Shown: positions 23,967 through 33,157 of the stretch, one piece after another
Numbering within the stretch: the first letter of the stretch is position 1
Layout: each line of letters opens with the position of its first letter
Source of the DNA: Atriophallophorus winterbourni
Taxonomy: Eukaryota > Platyhelminthes > Trematoda > Plagiorchiida > Microphallidae
DNA length: 64,000 bases
Assembly (NCBI GenBank): GCA_013407085.1
Contig: JACCGJ010019688.1
Location: forward strand, 118,347-182,346
Reading direction: 5' to 3'
Position numbers and translations under genes: made by a program
Notes under the pieces: generated by a model
Told to the model about the DNA's origin: nothing
Databases searched by the model: none
Seen by the model: only the letters and a program-made list of their open reading frames with translations

Positions 23967-24080
23967 GACGTACAATTCGAAACGCGCGCCAAGTATGATA
24001 TTACTGTTGTATTCGTTAAAAAACATGAACTTTTATCAAAATATTCATTTGCATGCTTTTCCGTCATTCACCCCCCACGA

Positions 24081-24108
24081 CCGGTTTCGTGCTGTTTGCA
24101 CTTATCAG
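24081..24108 (-). ncRNA. hammerhead-ribozyme-like core, best preserved copy of family H
   Basis: The minus strand reads CTGATAA, then a perfect stem II GTGC-AAACA-GCAC, then GAAAC and CCGG. Only one core base differs from CTGATGA. Flanking blocks GGATCCTGATC and TGCATGCAAATG-like sequence are shared with copies near 49.77, 62.65 and 63.40 kb. I could not find a convincing stem III or closed stem I, so this is a minimal or decayed type. It lies upstream of LINE ORF1 in the same orientation. Confidence 0.5.
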
Positions 24109-24389
24109 GTAGGGACAGTAAGATCAGGATCCGCATGCGCTTGAACTTTTATCATTTATTCTTCCAATATTCTATCAATTTCATGTTTTAAACAAGCTAC
24201 CATCTGTACAAATGTTATCCAACTATTTTTACGGTTGTTAACACCAACAAAAATGTATTTATGTTCGACCTTAACATTTGTATAATTACCGTTTTATTTG
24301 ATGTACTCATTCATGAAAACAAATGATCATGCATAGCATGACTTGGTGTATTCAAGAATATACATTATTATTATTATTATCTTCCATAC
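24109..24389. other. junction between the inserted elements and Gypsy-like gag
   Basis: AT-rich sequence including an (ATT)n run at 24363-24381. No gene is seen. Confidence 0.5.
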
Positions 24390-25130
24390 AAAACGCTGAA
24401 GTTGCTTTTACTGCATGCCTGTACATTTCGGAGCAACTGAACGTGCAAAATTTCATTCAATGGTGCGTCAGCCCAATCAAGGAATTCGCGATTTCATTCT
24501 ACAATTGTTAATTCAAGCAGCTAAATACGACTTCGGTGACTTGTTAGAAATGCAATTGAAAGATCGCCTAATCGCTGGAATAAATGACAGTGTTTTGCTA
24601 AATGAACTCTTGAAACTGCCGAAAACTTCTTTCAAAGATGTACGAGCTTATTGTAAACAGTATCAAGATGCGCGTGTGGCAACGACAAATTTGTCACCAG
24701 CAGAAAGTTCTGTGACGTTCAATACACATTACCATGAAAGAGCGAAGAATGCTATAACAGGTCAACAGCTAAAGTATCAACAGAATTATCGACGCGTTAC
24801 TGATAACCATTTGAATTCAATCTATATTGGGAAATGTGCGTCATGCAGCAGGCTGCACTCACTCCACACTTGCCAAATCCGTCAAGCCAGATGTTACAAG
24901 TCTGGAAAAGCTGGTCATATTCAATCCTTTTGTTGAACTCCTAAAACGTATTAGACTGATTCGGAAAACGATCAAGTTACCAATGTTAATGATGAATTTA
25001 AATCATTATCTTTGCCCGTGACATCTTGCGGTTCTAGCCATATTCGAAAAACCATTTCTTGTGTTTCTAATGGCGCATCATTATATTTTATACCAGATAC
25101 GGGTAGCGCTGAGACGCTTATTACCTAGAG
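24390..25130 (+). pseudogene. Gypsy-like gag end, zinc knuckle and protease
   Basis: Continues gag with HFGATERAKFHSMVRQPNQG, DFILQLLIQAAKYDFGDLLE and LKDRLIAGI, all standard Gypsy capsid motifs. Two knuckle segments follow: CASCSRLHSLHTC and CYKSGKAGHIQSFC, in which the second Cys of a CCHC knuckle is Ser. After a frameshift comes the protease active site FIPDTGSAETLIT (DTG catalytic triad). A stop directly follows. Nonfunctional. Confidence 0.85.
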
Positions 25131-25189
25131 AGATCTAAAACAGTTTGCTCCTAATGCAAAATTCAACCAACAAGCCTCACAATTAAAGG

Positions 25190-25628
25190 CATTACAGGAC
25201 ATTTGATTACTGTCGTTGGATCGTGTATGATCTCCATCCGAGATAAAAACAATACTGCTGCCTGTAGATTCATTGTTATCAAAACTGGTCCATCAATAAT
25301 CCGTCTAAAAGCAATGCAATTTCTAAAAATCAGTCTATATCTATTTACATCTTCTGAAGACACTTCAGAATTGAAGAATCTCATAATCAAATGTTCGCAA
25401 GCAACTGGTGAAATGCGAATTCTTCCAATTTCTCTTGACGTAAAGGAAAACACTGTGTTTCGGAAACGCCGTCATATTCCATATGGACTCCGAGAACCTG
25501 TCGAAAAATCCAAGGCTCTAATGGAAACAAACGATGATGCCTCAACTATGTCACTTGGCGAAAAACGAAACGTTGACTTTCAAACATCCTATCATAGTAT
25601 GGAGAACGCTCCTGTTGCTCTGTGTTTT
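25190..25628 (+). pseudogene. Gypsy-like pol fragment: protease-RT linker and RT start
   Basis: Open frame containing IKCSQATGEMRILPISLDVK, NTVFRKRRHIPYGLREPVEK and a following AL segment. The KRR-x-x-PYGLR-x-PVxK block is the well-known region just before Gypsy-type reverse transcriptase. The frame then ends, and RT catalytic, RNase H and integrase sequences are missing. Confidence 0.85.
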
Positions 25629-25649
25629 TAAACTGCATCTGGAAAGACA

Positions 25650-25880
25650 GTTTGACCGATTTCTAAGAGTGCCATTGCTCGTGATAAAGCTCTTTTGTTT
25701 GATGATGAAAATTTGACTTTCCTATCAACCGACTCAAGCGTTACTCCTGTTAACACGTCCACTATCCTAGATATATCTGGAGATGCTGAACCGAAAAGAC
25801 TGTTGAGAAGATCAGAACTATTGTTGAACAAGCCGTACCGGGATTATAGAAATCCAGGATCATTAGCAAACTGCGGTGGA
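25650..25880 (+). pseudogene. Gypsy-like polyprotein C-terminus
   Basis: Reads RDKALLFDDENLTFLSTDSS, then ILDISGDAEPKRLLRRS. Its place between the RT start and the right LTR shows an internal deletion of about 2.5 to 3 kb compared with a normal Gypsy pol; the size is estimated from family knowledge. Confidence 0.65.
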
Positions 25881-25883
25881 TTT

Positions 25884-26078
25884 TGTGACTGTTCAAATAA
25901 CGATCAATAATATTCAATCATTCATCATCATTCATCCAATAATACTGTTATTGAAGTTTTCGTTGTCAAGCCTACATTATTCAATACATACGGTGTAATT
26001 CGCGGTTGCGTGGTTTGTTCTCACCTCCATTCTTGGGTTGGTTATTTCATTCAATTCAATACAATTCAATTCATTACA
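25884..26078 (+). repeat. right LTR of the Gypsy-like element
   Basis: Starts TGTGACTGTTCAAATAAC and ends in CAATTCAATTCATTACA. Aligns with 18407-18606. Confidence 0.9.
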
Positions 26079-26351
26079 GCATCGTGACAAAATCTGAGCC
26101 CACATGCAGTCTATAACTGTGTTTCACTTTGCTTCGACTTGGCTAGTGATTTCATACATAATACATTGTTCACGCATATTATTGCATTGTTTCCTGAATA
26201 GATGACCTCTCGCAGTGCCTGTGAAGAGAACCCATACCAAATTTCGTGATATCCGGAAACAAGAACGTGTGAAACGTGCGAACTGTATGCTCATGTGTTT
26301 CGGGTGCTCAACCGCATGTCGTAGAAGCAACTCTGGGTGCGTGATAGGATT

Positions 26352-26391
26352 TTAGCCACCTTCAGCCCTGTGCAACTTGAACTTGAACTTG
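26352..26391 (+). repeat. retroposon 3' tail with (AACTTG)n
   Basis: TTAGCCACCTTCAGCCCTG then TGC-AACTTG units. Closely related to the tail at 26651, 300 bp downstream. Confidence 0.55.
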
Positions 26392-26650
26392 TACATGAAC
26401 TATAATACAGTAGCGGAAATCGTTGTTCCACGCAGTTCTTTCTTTATCCGATTATATTCCGTAATGATTTCTGGTGAAATTTTTTCCGGCAAATTCGGCG
26501 AATTTCAAAAACATTAGTCCATTTAAAAAGCTAAGAAAGTTGAAATTAAGTTCTGACATAATGTGCTAATTTGTGAAAATATTGTTCGAAGTGGTGGACG
26601 CTCTTCTGTGGCATACCACCGAAAGAAATCTGGACGCTCGATTGGCTCGT

Positions 26651-26706
26651 TAGTCACATACAGTCCTGTGCAAACTGAACTGAACTGAACTGAACTGAAC
26701 TGAACT
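26651..26706 (+). repeat. retroposon 3' tail with (AACTG)n
   Basis: TTAGTCACATACAGTCCTG then TGC-AAACTG, followed by about six AACTG units. Confidence 0.7.
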
Positions 26707-28209
26707 AATTTCTTGGTCGCTCACCACAGGCGCCAATGTCGAATTCTTGTGAAGTGGCTCGATATTTAAAGGGTGAGCACATATTTTCTATTCTTTTCAA
26801 GGTAGTTTGATACTATACATAGTTTTTATCATCGCTTTATTTAACTTTTGAAATCTAACAATAATTTATAATTCGATGATTAAGTATCTCATGAGAACCA
26901 TTATTTTCGGCACAAGTACGTTCAGTTTACACAAGTATGTAAGGAGCTGAGGAGGAAATCTAGTCTCCAAAATTTCATTCGGTGGAAAGCTGCATAGAAC
27001 CACACCACTACGAAACGGTTTTCACTTCGTTTGAGATTTTTCACGATCGGGACTCCAGTAGTTTAAAAGCAGACCTAAATTCCGATTTTAGTGAAAGTAA
27101 AACCGGTCGCTCTCAACTTGCAAAGTAAAAGGTCAGCTGAAAACTATCATGTTTCAAGATAGAAATGTTGAATAATACGAAGAAACGTTCGTATTTTTCC
27201 TAGCATGTACACAAATGGAAGAGCGCTAGTAAAAGTTGTGTGCCTAAATGTTCATCACGGTAATGATTTATTTTTCACGTTTCTATTGATTATAATGCAA
27301 AATTTAAATCACTATGCAGTATATATTAGTCTAATCACTTTCGGTGATCTCATTTTTCTATATAATTACGTATAATTTTGAAAAGGGTTATCCGAATAAC
27401 TAATATTTCAACTGTCTTCATATGGTTTAGTCAACATACAGCTTCGAATAACTACAGAATTGTTTGTAAAATTATACAAAAGGTGTCAGAAACTGATACA
27501 AATGCCAGCTCGCTTTGTTGAGATTCTTGCTGCAATGTTACAGGCAGCGTGCTAATTCCAGACAACCACCCGCAGCATCATTCAATGCAGTTGTTGTAGC
27601 GAAAACGTAGAACTGTTTCCGTTAGTAATAAACCTGGAATAGCGCCAAACCTAAACGCATTGGAAGTGCTAAAAGACGTAAGAATATGCCAGTCTCTTCG
27701 TAAGCTCGAAAGTGCGCGCCCAAAAGCTTTTTGAAAGCGAAAAGGGATGGAGAACTGATCACTGAGTGTATTCTTGCATTTTGTGCAACAAAATTTCAAC
27801 CCTGAGCTATAAAAGATTTTCTATTACATGTAAAATTGTCACTGATTTTTTGTGGAATTTAAACAAATAGGGTATCAACCCTGTACGCGGCTACCCACCA
27901 CATCCTCCGGAACAAAACCCAATCAAGTTGCGCAGGTATATCTGAAATGATGAATAACGAGATGAGTTAGAATATGGGTGGCGTATAAAGAGGACTCACC
28001 GCTGGCAAAGATAAATATATATTCATGATCACTGCACACTGGAATGCCGTTCATAAAACTGATTAGACTGAGGCAGGGAGAAAATACAGCATCTTCGGGA
28101 AGAGAGATAGTGTTTCTTCCGTAGTTGATGCGTTAGGTCTTTAGAACGAGTATACGGGAGGGTCCACACAGATGAAGTTACAAAACCCGATCCAACAGTG
28201 CCGCAGGCG

Positions 28210-28330
28210 TGTACCGCGCGTTACTGTTATGTGACCCAAGCCTAGGCAGGCCTAGATATAAGTAATGCAACTCAAAATGGTAGTAAGAATACGCCGTGTT
28301 TCCACGTGCACAACACTACAACTGCAACCA
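28210..28330 (+). repeat. family B SINE-like repeat, diverged fragment
   Basis: Contains GACCCAAGCCTAGGCAGGC and GGTAGTAAGAATACGCCGTG, recognisable but diverged from the better copies. Confidence 0.55.
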
Positions 28331-28511
28331 TAATTGAACGAAATATGCGCACAAAACTTCAGAAGCAACAACGATGAAGAAATCCTAGAATGTGTCATCT
28401 TACTGCTATTCGAACCATTTATTTTGGCATTTATAAACCCAGATATTTTCTACACCGAGTGCTCGATTCGGTTGTGCTTTTATCAGTTTAGTCTACGGAT
28501 GTGAAATGTTG

Positions 28512-28650
28512 TAGTATGAAAGACAAAGTGCCGCACATTTATAAACTGCACGTGGGCTAAGATACTGTCAGGTTGCTCAAGCCTAGACAGATATGAGATG
28601 GAAAAAAGAAAAGGCAATGAGACTCCAGCGTGCTTCCGCATGTAGAACAC
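28512..28650 (+). repeat. family B repeat, left half of an inverted pair
   Basis: Has AAAGTGCCGCAC, CTGCACGTGGGCTAAGATAC, GTCAGGTTG, AAGCCTAGACAGATATGAG and GAGACTCCAGCGTG in order. Strand convention used for all family-B entries: plus means that CCTGATCCAGG is read first. That end carries (TATGG)n in several copies, so if the element is a retroposon its true polarity is the opposite. Confidence 0.8.
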
Positions 28651-28852
28651 ACGAGTACTGCGCAGCTAACACAATACTAAGTTGCTTTCTCACCGGTAGT
28701 GAGGTGCATGTGAAAACACGCTGGATTTTTACTACCATTTTAAGTTTGGTTACATATGTCTAGGACTTCTAGGCTTGGATCACCTGACAGTAACTCAGAC
28801 CACGTGCAGTCTACATTGTCAGTACATTGCCTAGGCCAGGCTTGTGATTTCA
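28651..28852 (-). repeat. family B repeat, right half of an inverted pair
   Basis: Reads GGTAGTGAGGTGCATG, ACACGCTGGA, CCTGACAGTAAC, GCCAGGCTTGTG. Directly adjacent to the plus copy, head to head. Confidence 0.8.
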
Positions 28853-29345
28853 GAAATAACTTTCAACCTTGCTTCCAGAATGGTTTCCAATCCATATTTT
28901 CTTGTGGTGAATATTCTAGGGTGGTATCACTAACATTTCGAAAACTTCGTGAGCTCTTTCACCCAATTTTAAATACTGCCTTGTTATCCACGGTCGTTCC
29001 AGAGCTTATCGAATTAGACTAAGAAACTCCACAATATTTTTCGTCATTTTCAGTACATTTCACTATATCCTTAGCAAGGTCCTATGCTGAGAGTCAAGGC
29101 ATGCTCAGCTTCGGTTTTTACGCAATTAACCGCTCTTAGCTTCAAGTCTATTGATTACACAAAAGTAATTATGAACACTTATAAATATTTGCATTTGCCA
29201 TCTATCTTTTTCTAGAATCGAGCTTCACTTCGTATGTTGGTTATGTTTCTCAAACATTAATTTGGTTCGTTGCATGTTCAGAGCATGGAAACGACGTTGA
29301 AAGCAAATGTGTTTTAAAGCATGCAGATCCTAATCCCCTGTCCCT
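28853..29345. other. nothing recognised
   Basis: AT-rich sequence with no convincing open frame or repeat. Confidence 0.4.
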
Positions 29346-29373
29346 ACATATTGAGTGGAAATGGCACGAAAAC
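29346..29373 (+). ncRNA. hammerhead-like core, decayed family H copy
   Basis: Reads ATATTGA-GTGG-AAATG-GCAC-GAAAAC, aligned to the family consensus; downstream GTGATGGAAGTGCATGCAAATG is shared with other copies. Too many core changes to be active. Confidence 0.4.
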
Positions 29374-29769
29374 TGTCGTCGTGCGTGTGTGATGGAAGTG
29401 CATGCAAATGAAGATCTTTTAATGTGATATAGTTTCGTGCCTTAGCGTGTAACCATGCGTGATTTTTTGATATGAGTTTTTTGTTTTTGATCGTTTTCCT
29501 TCGCCCATTATCGTTTAGCAATCTAAAGGGTCACCTTGAGGTTGAGGGGAAGTGCTAAAAATCTAAGCTAAATTTTTCACTCATTTTACTTATGCTATTA
29601 TATAATTCTATGCAGTTGCATTATTTTTTATAAGAAAGAGAGACAGACTAAACATCAATATTCAAAGCATTCGCTATATTAATAGGTGAATATTTTTGAG
29701 TGACTTATATCATTCTCTTTATTTTTGATACATATTGATTTACAATTATAATGCAGTACTTCGTGTTGT
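29374..29769. other. flank of family H, otherwise nothing recognised
   Basis: AT-rich; no gene seen. Confidence 0.4.
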
Positions 29770-29886
29770 GCGGCTCATATCTGTTTAGGCCTGGGCAACC
29801 TGACAGTATCTTAGCCCACGTGCAGTCTGACTGTGCGGCACTTTGCCTGGATCAGGCTTGTGCTTTCATACCATACTATACCATAA
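29770..29886 (-). repeat. family B repeat, truncated
   Basis: TAGGCCTGGGCAACCTGACA, GTATCTTAGCCCACGTGCAG, CTTTGCCTGGATCAGGCTTG, then CATACCATACTATACC as tail. Confidence 0.88.
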
Positions 29887-30198
29887 TGATGAGCTCAAAA
29901 AGGACATCCCATGTAACCAGTTGTATAAAAATAGGTGAAATAGTTTTATCTAAGCGATATATTCGTCGTGAATATTAGAGGCAAAAACAGAGGATTCTCC
30001 TTGTGTGTCGGTTGACACTAAACTGTAGCTATCTGAAGTTACTGGAGTATTGCATATACTATGGTTTATGCTAGAATATTGTGATAAAATAGCTAATTTT
30101 ACGTGGTTTACCATTAATTTCGCCGTCATCGTCATTCAAAATTTGTTCTCAGTTCACTACAGCCTGACTAGATTTCAACTATTTCATCTCTCAAATGT

Positions 30199-30270
30199 GT
30201 GTATTTATATATGCATGCATGTGTGTATGTGTATGTATGCATGTATTTATGTATGTATATCTGTATGCAT
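30199..30270. repeat. (TGTA)n-type microsatellite
   Basis: Alternating ATGCATG, TGTATG and TATGTA units. Gives chance open frames on both strands. Confidence 0.8.
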
Positions 30271-30456
30271 GAAATCGCAAGCATGATCCAGGCAATAGAA
30301 CGATGTTTATGGACTGCACATGGGTTAAGATTTTGCCAGGTTGCCGTGTGCCAAAATAGATCTGAAAATAAAAATAGAAATAATAGTGAGATTCCAGCTC
30401 ACTACCTGTAGCAAAAATTAGCAACACAGCACATAAGTACTGCATGATTGCACTTT
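30266..30456 (+). repeat. family B repeat
   Basis: GCATGATCCAGGCAATAG, GACTGCACATGGGTTAAGAT, GCCAGGTTGCC, AGTGAGATTCCAGCTCACTA (internally shortened), ACTGCATGATTGCAC. Confidence 0.75.
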
Positions 30457-30474
30457 CGCATACCATTTACATGG

Positions 30475-30527
30475 TATAGTATGGTATGAAGGTACAAGCC
30501 TGATCCAGGCAAAGTGCCGCACAGTCC
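30475..30527 (+). repeat. family B fragment
   Basis: TATAGTATGGTATGAAGG then ACAAGCCTGATCCAGGCAAA and GTGCCGCACAGTCCA. Head to head with the next copy. Confidence 0.8.
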
Positions 30528-30639
30528 ATTCTATTTTCTTCCTCATATCTGTCTAGGCCTGGGCAACCTGACAGTATCTTAGCCCACATGCAGTCTCTGA
30601 CTGTACGGCACTTTGCCTGGATCAGGCTTGTGCTTTCAT
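30528..30639 (-). repeat. family B fragment, inverted
   Basis: CATATCTGTCTAGGCCTGGG, CAACCTGACAGTATCTTAGC, CTCTGACTGTACGGCAC, GGATCAGGCTTGTGCTTTC. Confidence 0.88.
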
Positions 30640-30670
30640 CATGCCGCACAGTCAGAGACTGCACGTGGGC

Positions 30671-30681
30671 TGAGATACTGT
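30671..30681. repeat. target-site duplication of RTE insertion, left copy
   Basis: TGAGATACTGT, identical to 32051-32061; lies within family B. Confidence 0.9.
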
Positions 30682-32050
30682 ACTACTTACTTTACTTTAG
30701 TGCGACTATCTCCTCCTGGAGGATGAGTCGGCTTCATTAACATCACGGATTGCAGACACCCACGCTCGGCGGTTAGAAGCGAGATCCGCGCAGATTGTAA
30801 GCCAGGTCCGGTCCCACGTGCGCCATCCGTAAACCGATCGTAGGCCAAGCAGCTCCACGTCCGATCTCACGGTGGCGAGCCAAGTCTTCACTTGTCCTCC
30901 GCTACGACAACGCCATTCTGCGCAGGGTGTCGGCGATAGTGTCATCCTGGTTAGTTCAGCGTCCGAGCGTCTCAGGATGTGGCCAAACCATCTCAGTCGG
31001 TGTTGCCGCAATATCGAACTCAGGCGAGGGATATCAAAACAACGGTGGCGAACCTCGTCATTCGTTACCCGCTCATCCCATCGAACATTGAGGATGCGTC
31101 GGAGACACCAGTGGTCGAAAACCTCTAGTTTCCGCATATCCTCCACCAACACAGGCCACGTCTTGCATCCATAAGTGAGAACTGGGCGAATCGCCGCTCT
31201 GTAGACGCGCAGCTTTGTACGTCGGCTGATTTCTCTACGGCTAAATAGAACCCAACGTAGTCGCGAAAACGCCGTGCGCGCAGCTTGTACACGGGTCGGT
31301 ATCTCATCCCTGGCTTGGCCTGACGGTAGCACGCACGAACCAAGGTAACGAAAAGTGTTCACCATCTCCAAGTTCTCGCCACCAATCTTGAAAGGCAGAT
31401 GAGGTCCAGTGGCGGTGGTAAAATACTTAGTTTTGCGCGTGTTGATTCGTAGCCCCAGCATAGAAGCAAATGAGCTGAGGCGTTGCAGGGTCGTCTGAAG
31501 CGTTTCAGGATCATCCCCCAAGATTACGATGTCGTCGGCATACTCCAAATCGGCAATCGAACGCTCGGGCTCAGTATCACACCAGCGTAATCTGAAAGCG
31601 CCTGCTTCATTGTCCAATCGATCGCGAAGTTGAATAGCACAAGGGACAAAGGGCACCCTTGCCGGACACCAGTCCTAATGGGGAACGTCGAGGACACCAT
31701 TCCATATACGCGTACGCGGCTCTGCGTGAATGAATAGTACGCTTGCATCATGCGCACAAGTTTCTCCGGCATACCATCCGCCAGCATCACACTCCACAGC
31801 GAATCTCGGTCGACGGAGTCGAAGGCGATGAAACAAGCGGTTGTTGCCTGCTGATAGCGGTAACGATGTTCCAGAATCCGACGCAATGTGAACAGCTGGT
31901 CGACGCAGCCCCGACCTCGACGAAAACCGCCTTGGTTGACTCGTGTACGTATATCCCTCTCTTCCGTAAAGCGGTATAAGAGAATCACAGCTAAAACCTT
32001 CGCGGCGATGTCGACAAGACTGATGCCACGGTAGTTGTCGCACAATGTTT
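30682..32050 (-). mobile_element. RTE-like non-LTR retrotransposon, 5'-truncated insertion
   Basis: The minus strand starts within the reverse transcriptase (NYRGISLVDIAAKVLA) and runs through NQGGFRRGRGCVDQLFTLRR, FIAFDSVDRDSLW, GVRQGCPLSLVLFNFAID, EYADDIVILGD, the thumb, FRYLGSCVLPSG, and the C-terminal GHILRRSD region to SSSRRR stop at 30706. Active-site YADD is intact. One frameshift near 31550-31570 separates 31524-32045 from 30706-31656. The 3' end is AAGTAAAGTAAGTAGT-like, a short tandem tail typical of RTE. GC-richer than its surroundings. A perfect 11-bp duplication flanks it, so insertion is relatively recent. Confidence 0.95.
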
Positions 32051-32061
32051 TGAGATACTGT
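32051..32061. repeat. target-site duplication of RTE insertion, right copy
   Basis: TGAGATACTGT, identical to 30671-30681. Confidence 0.9.
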
Positions 32062-32222
32062 CAAGTTGCCCAGGCCTAGACAGATATGACTAATGAAATA
32101 GAGACGGTAGTGAGAGTCCAGCGTGTTTCAGCATGCAGCTCACTACCGGTGGCCCATCAATTTAGCACGATCTTAGCCTCACAGCACATAAATACTGCAC
32201 GATTGCACATCAGTGCACGGTA

Positions 32223-32847
32223 GCTTTGCTCTACTCAGCTAACGCCATGTCGTATTTATTGCAACGACTACCAACCCATACATTTTCACAGCCATCATCA
32301 ACTCCCTATTTTTTCTATTTAGACCTTGTCGACACGAAATTTCTATCGACCACGTGTGATGTATCATATTGTAAGGTTCATGTTATCATAAATGACATCC
32401 CTTCACTTGACAACGTTTGTTACTCTTGTCGTTGTCATAATCCCCCATTGATTTACATTGTCTTCCACATCGTTATACGCTTCACCTAGTAATCGTGGTT
32501 GTAATTGTAACACAGCGTTGTGTATTCAGTAGCGTTTGGCACTACAGAATCACCCATCTTATTAAATGTTTTTCCGTTTTTGAAACCCGGGATGATATTC
32601 TCGAGGTACCGTTACAAAAGCATTTACTTTGTATCGTAATCCTATATCTCTTAATCCATAACCTCATGTTATTTGGAATTTAGTTCATCTGGTTTTAATT
32701 TTTAGCATTATTGTTTCAAAATAGCTTGTCATTGGCAGTGTTCGGATAGCGCAGTTATGTATTTAAACGGTGCTCATGTACCGCGCAGTGAACACAGTGT
32801 TAAATTGATTTGCAGTGAACTGCGTGCCTTTTGTCTATTTAATATCC
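32223..32847. other. nothing recognised
   Basis: Short open frames at 32226-32489 and 32495-32683 lack motifs and splice context. Confidence 0.4.
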
Positions 32848-32895
32848 GACAACTTTATAGTATCCCAGTCCAAGTGCAGTCTATCACTGCGGTAA
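32848..32895 (-). repeat. family B small fragment
   Basis: TAGTATCCCAGTCCAAGTGC then AGTCTATCACTGCGG, matching the CAGTATCTTAGCCCACGTGC block. Confidence 0.5.
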
Positions 32896-32930
32896 TTTTT
32901 CTTATTCTAGCTTCGCAAAATCATATTGTA

Positions 32931-33157
32931 TGATGGTATGAAAGCCATGCCTGATCCAGGCAAAGTGCCGCACAGTCAAAGATTGCGCGTGGGCTAAGAT
33001 ACTGTCAGGTTGCCCAGGCCTAGACATATATGAGGGGAGAAATAGAAAAGGTAGTGAGACTCCAGCGTGTTTCAGCATGCAGCTCACTACCGTTGGCCAA
33101 TCAATTTAGCACGATGTTAGCCGTACAGCACAGAAATGCTGCATGATTGCACATCGT
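32931..33157 (+). repeat. family B repeat, near full length
   Basis: TGATGGTATGAAAGCC, GCCTGATCCAGGCAAAGTGC, CTGTCAGGTTGCCCAGGCC, GGTAGTGAGACTCCAGCG, CAGCTCACTACCGTTGGCC, GCTGCATGATTGCACATCG. Nearly identical, inverted, to 35077-35300. Confidence 0.95.

Larger units (their letters stand above)
19668..24030 (-). mobile_element. nearly full-length CR1-like LINE with PHD-finger ORF1
   Basis: On the minus strand, from right to left: ORF1 with a PHD-type zinc finger (23724-23966), APE endonuclease (22233-22928), linker and fingers (21380-21844), an RTE insertion (20982-21347), palm (20437-20980), and C-terminal domain ending FSQRVVGTWNSLPVKVVEAP at 19749-20099. Apart from the RTE insertion and a few frameshifts it is almost complete, unlike the other LINE copies here. 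It lies inside the Gypsy-like element, so it inserted later. A hammerhead-like motif lies 115 bp upstream of ORF1 on the same strand. Confidence 0.9.
18407..26078 (+). mobile_element. Gypsy-like LTR retrotransposon, internally deleted and interrupted
   Basis: Two direct LTRs bracket gag and pol pieces in the right order: gag start (18679-18842), gag end with zinc knuckle and protease (24390-25130), the protease-RT linker and RT start (25190-25628) and the polyprotein end (25650-25880). Most of RT, RNase H and integrase is deleted, and gag is split by about 5.5 kb of other elements. I see no convincing target-site duplication outside the LTRs. This element is the outermost layer of the nest. 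Confidence 0.85.
26079..28199. other. no gene recognised; two retroposon tails
   Basis: Contains two related 3' tails near 26352 and 26651 and a weak family-B fragment at about 26090-26155 (minus). Around 27582-27672 a short open segment with a good GTAAGA donor might be an exon, but I cannot support it. Confidence 0.45.
30640..32222 (+). repeat. family B repeat split by an RTE insertion
   Basis: The left piece 30640-30681 (GCCGCACAGTCAGAGACTGC...GAGATACTGT) and right piece 32051-32222 (TGAGATACTGTCAAGTTGCC... GGTAGTGAG...CTCACTACC) join into one copy when 30682-32050 is removed. Confidence 0.92.

Noticed and set aside
27582..27672. Possible small exon (RKRRTVSVSNKPGIAPNLNA, LEVLKD) ending at a good GTAAGA donor
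   Set aside because: Acceptor weak, no partner exon found, and the opposite strand is also open for 73 codons.
30191..30466. Open frames rich in His, Thr, Tyr and Met over the TGTA microsatellite
   Set aside because: Simple-sequence artefact combined with family B.
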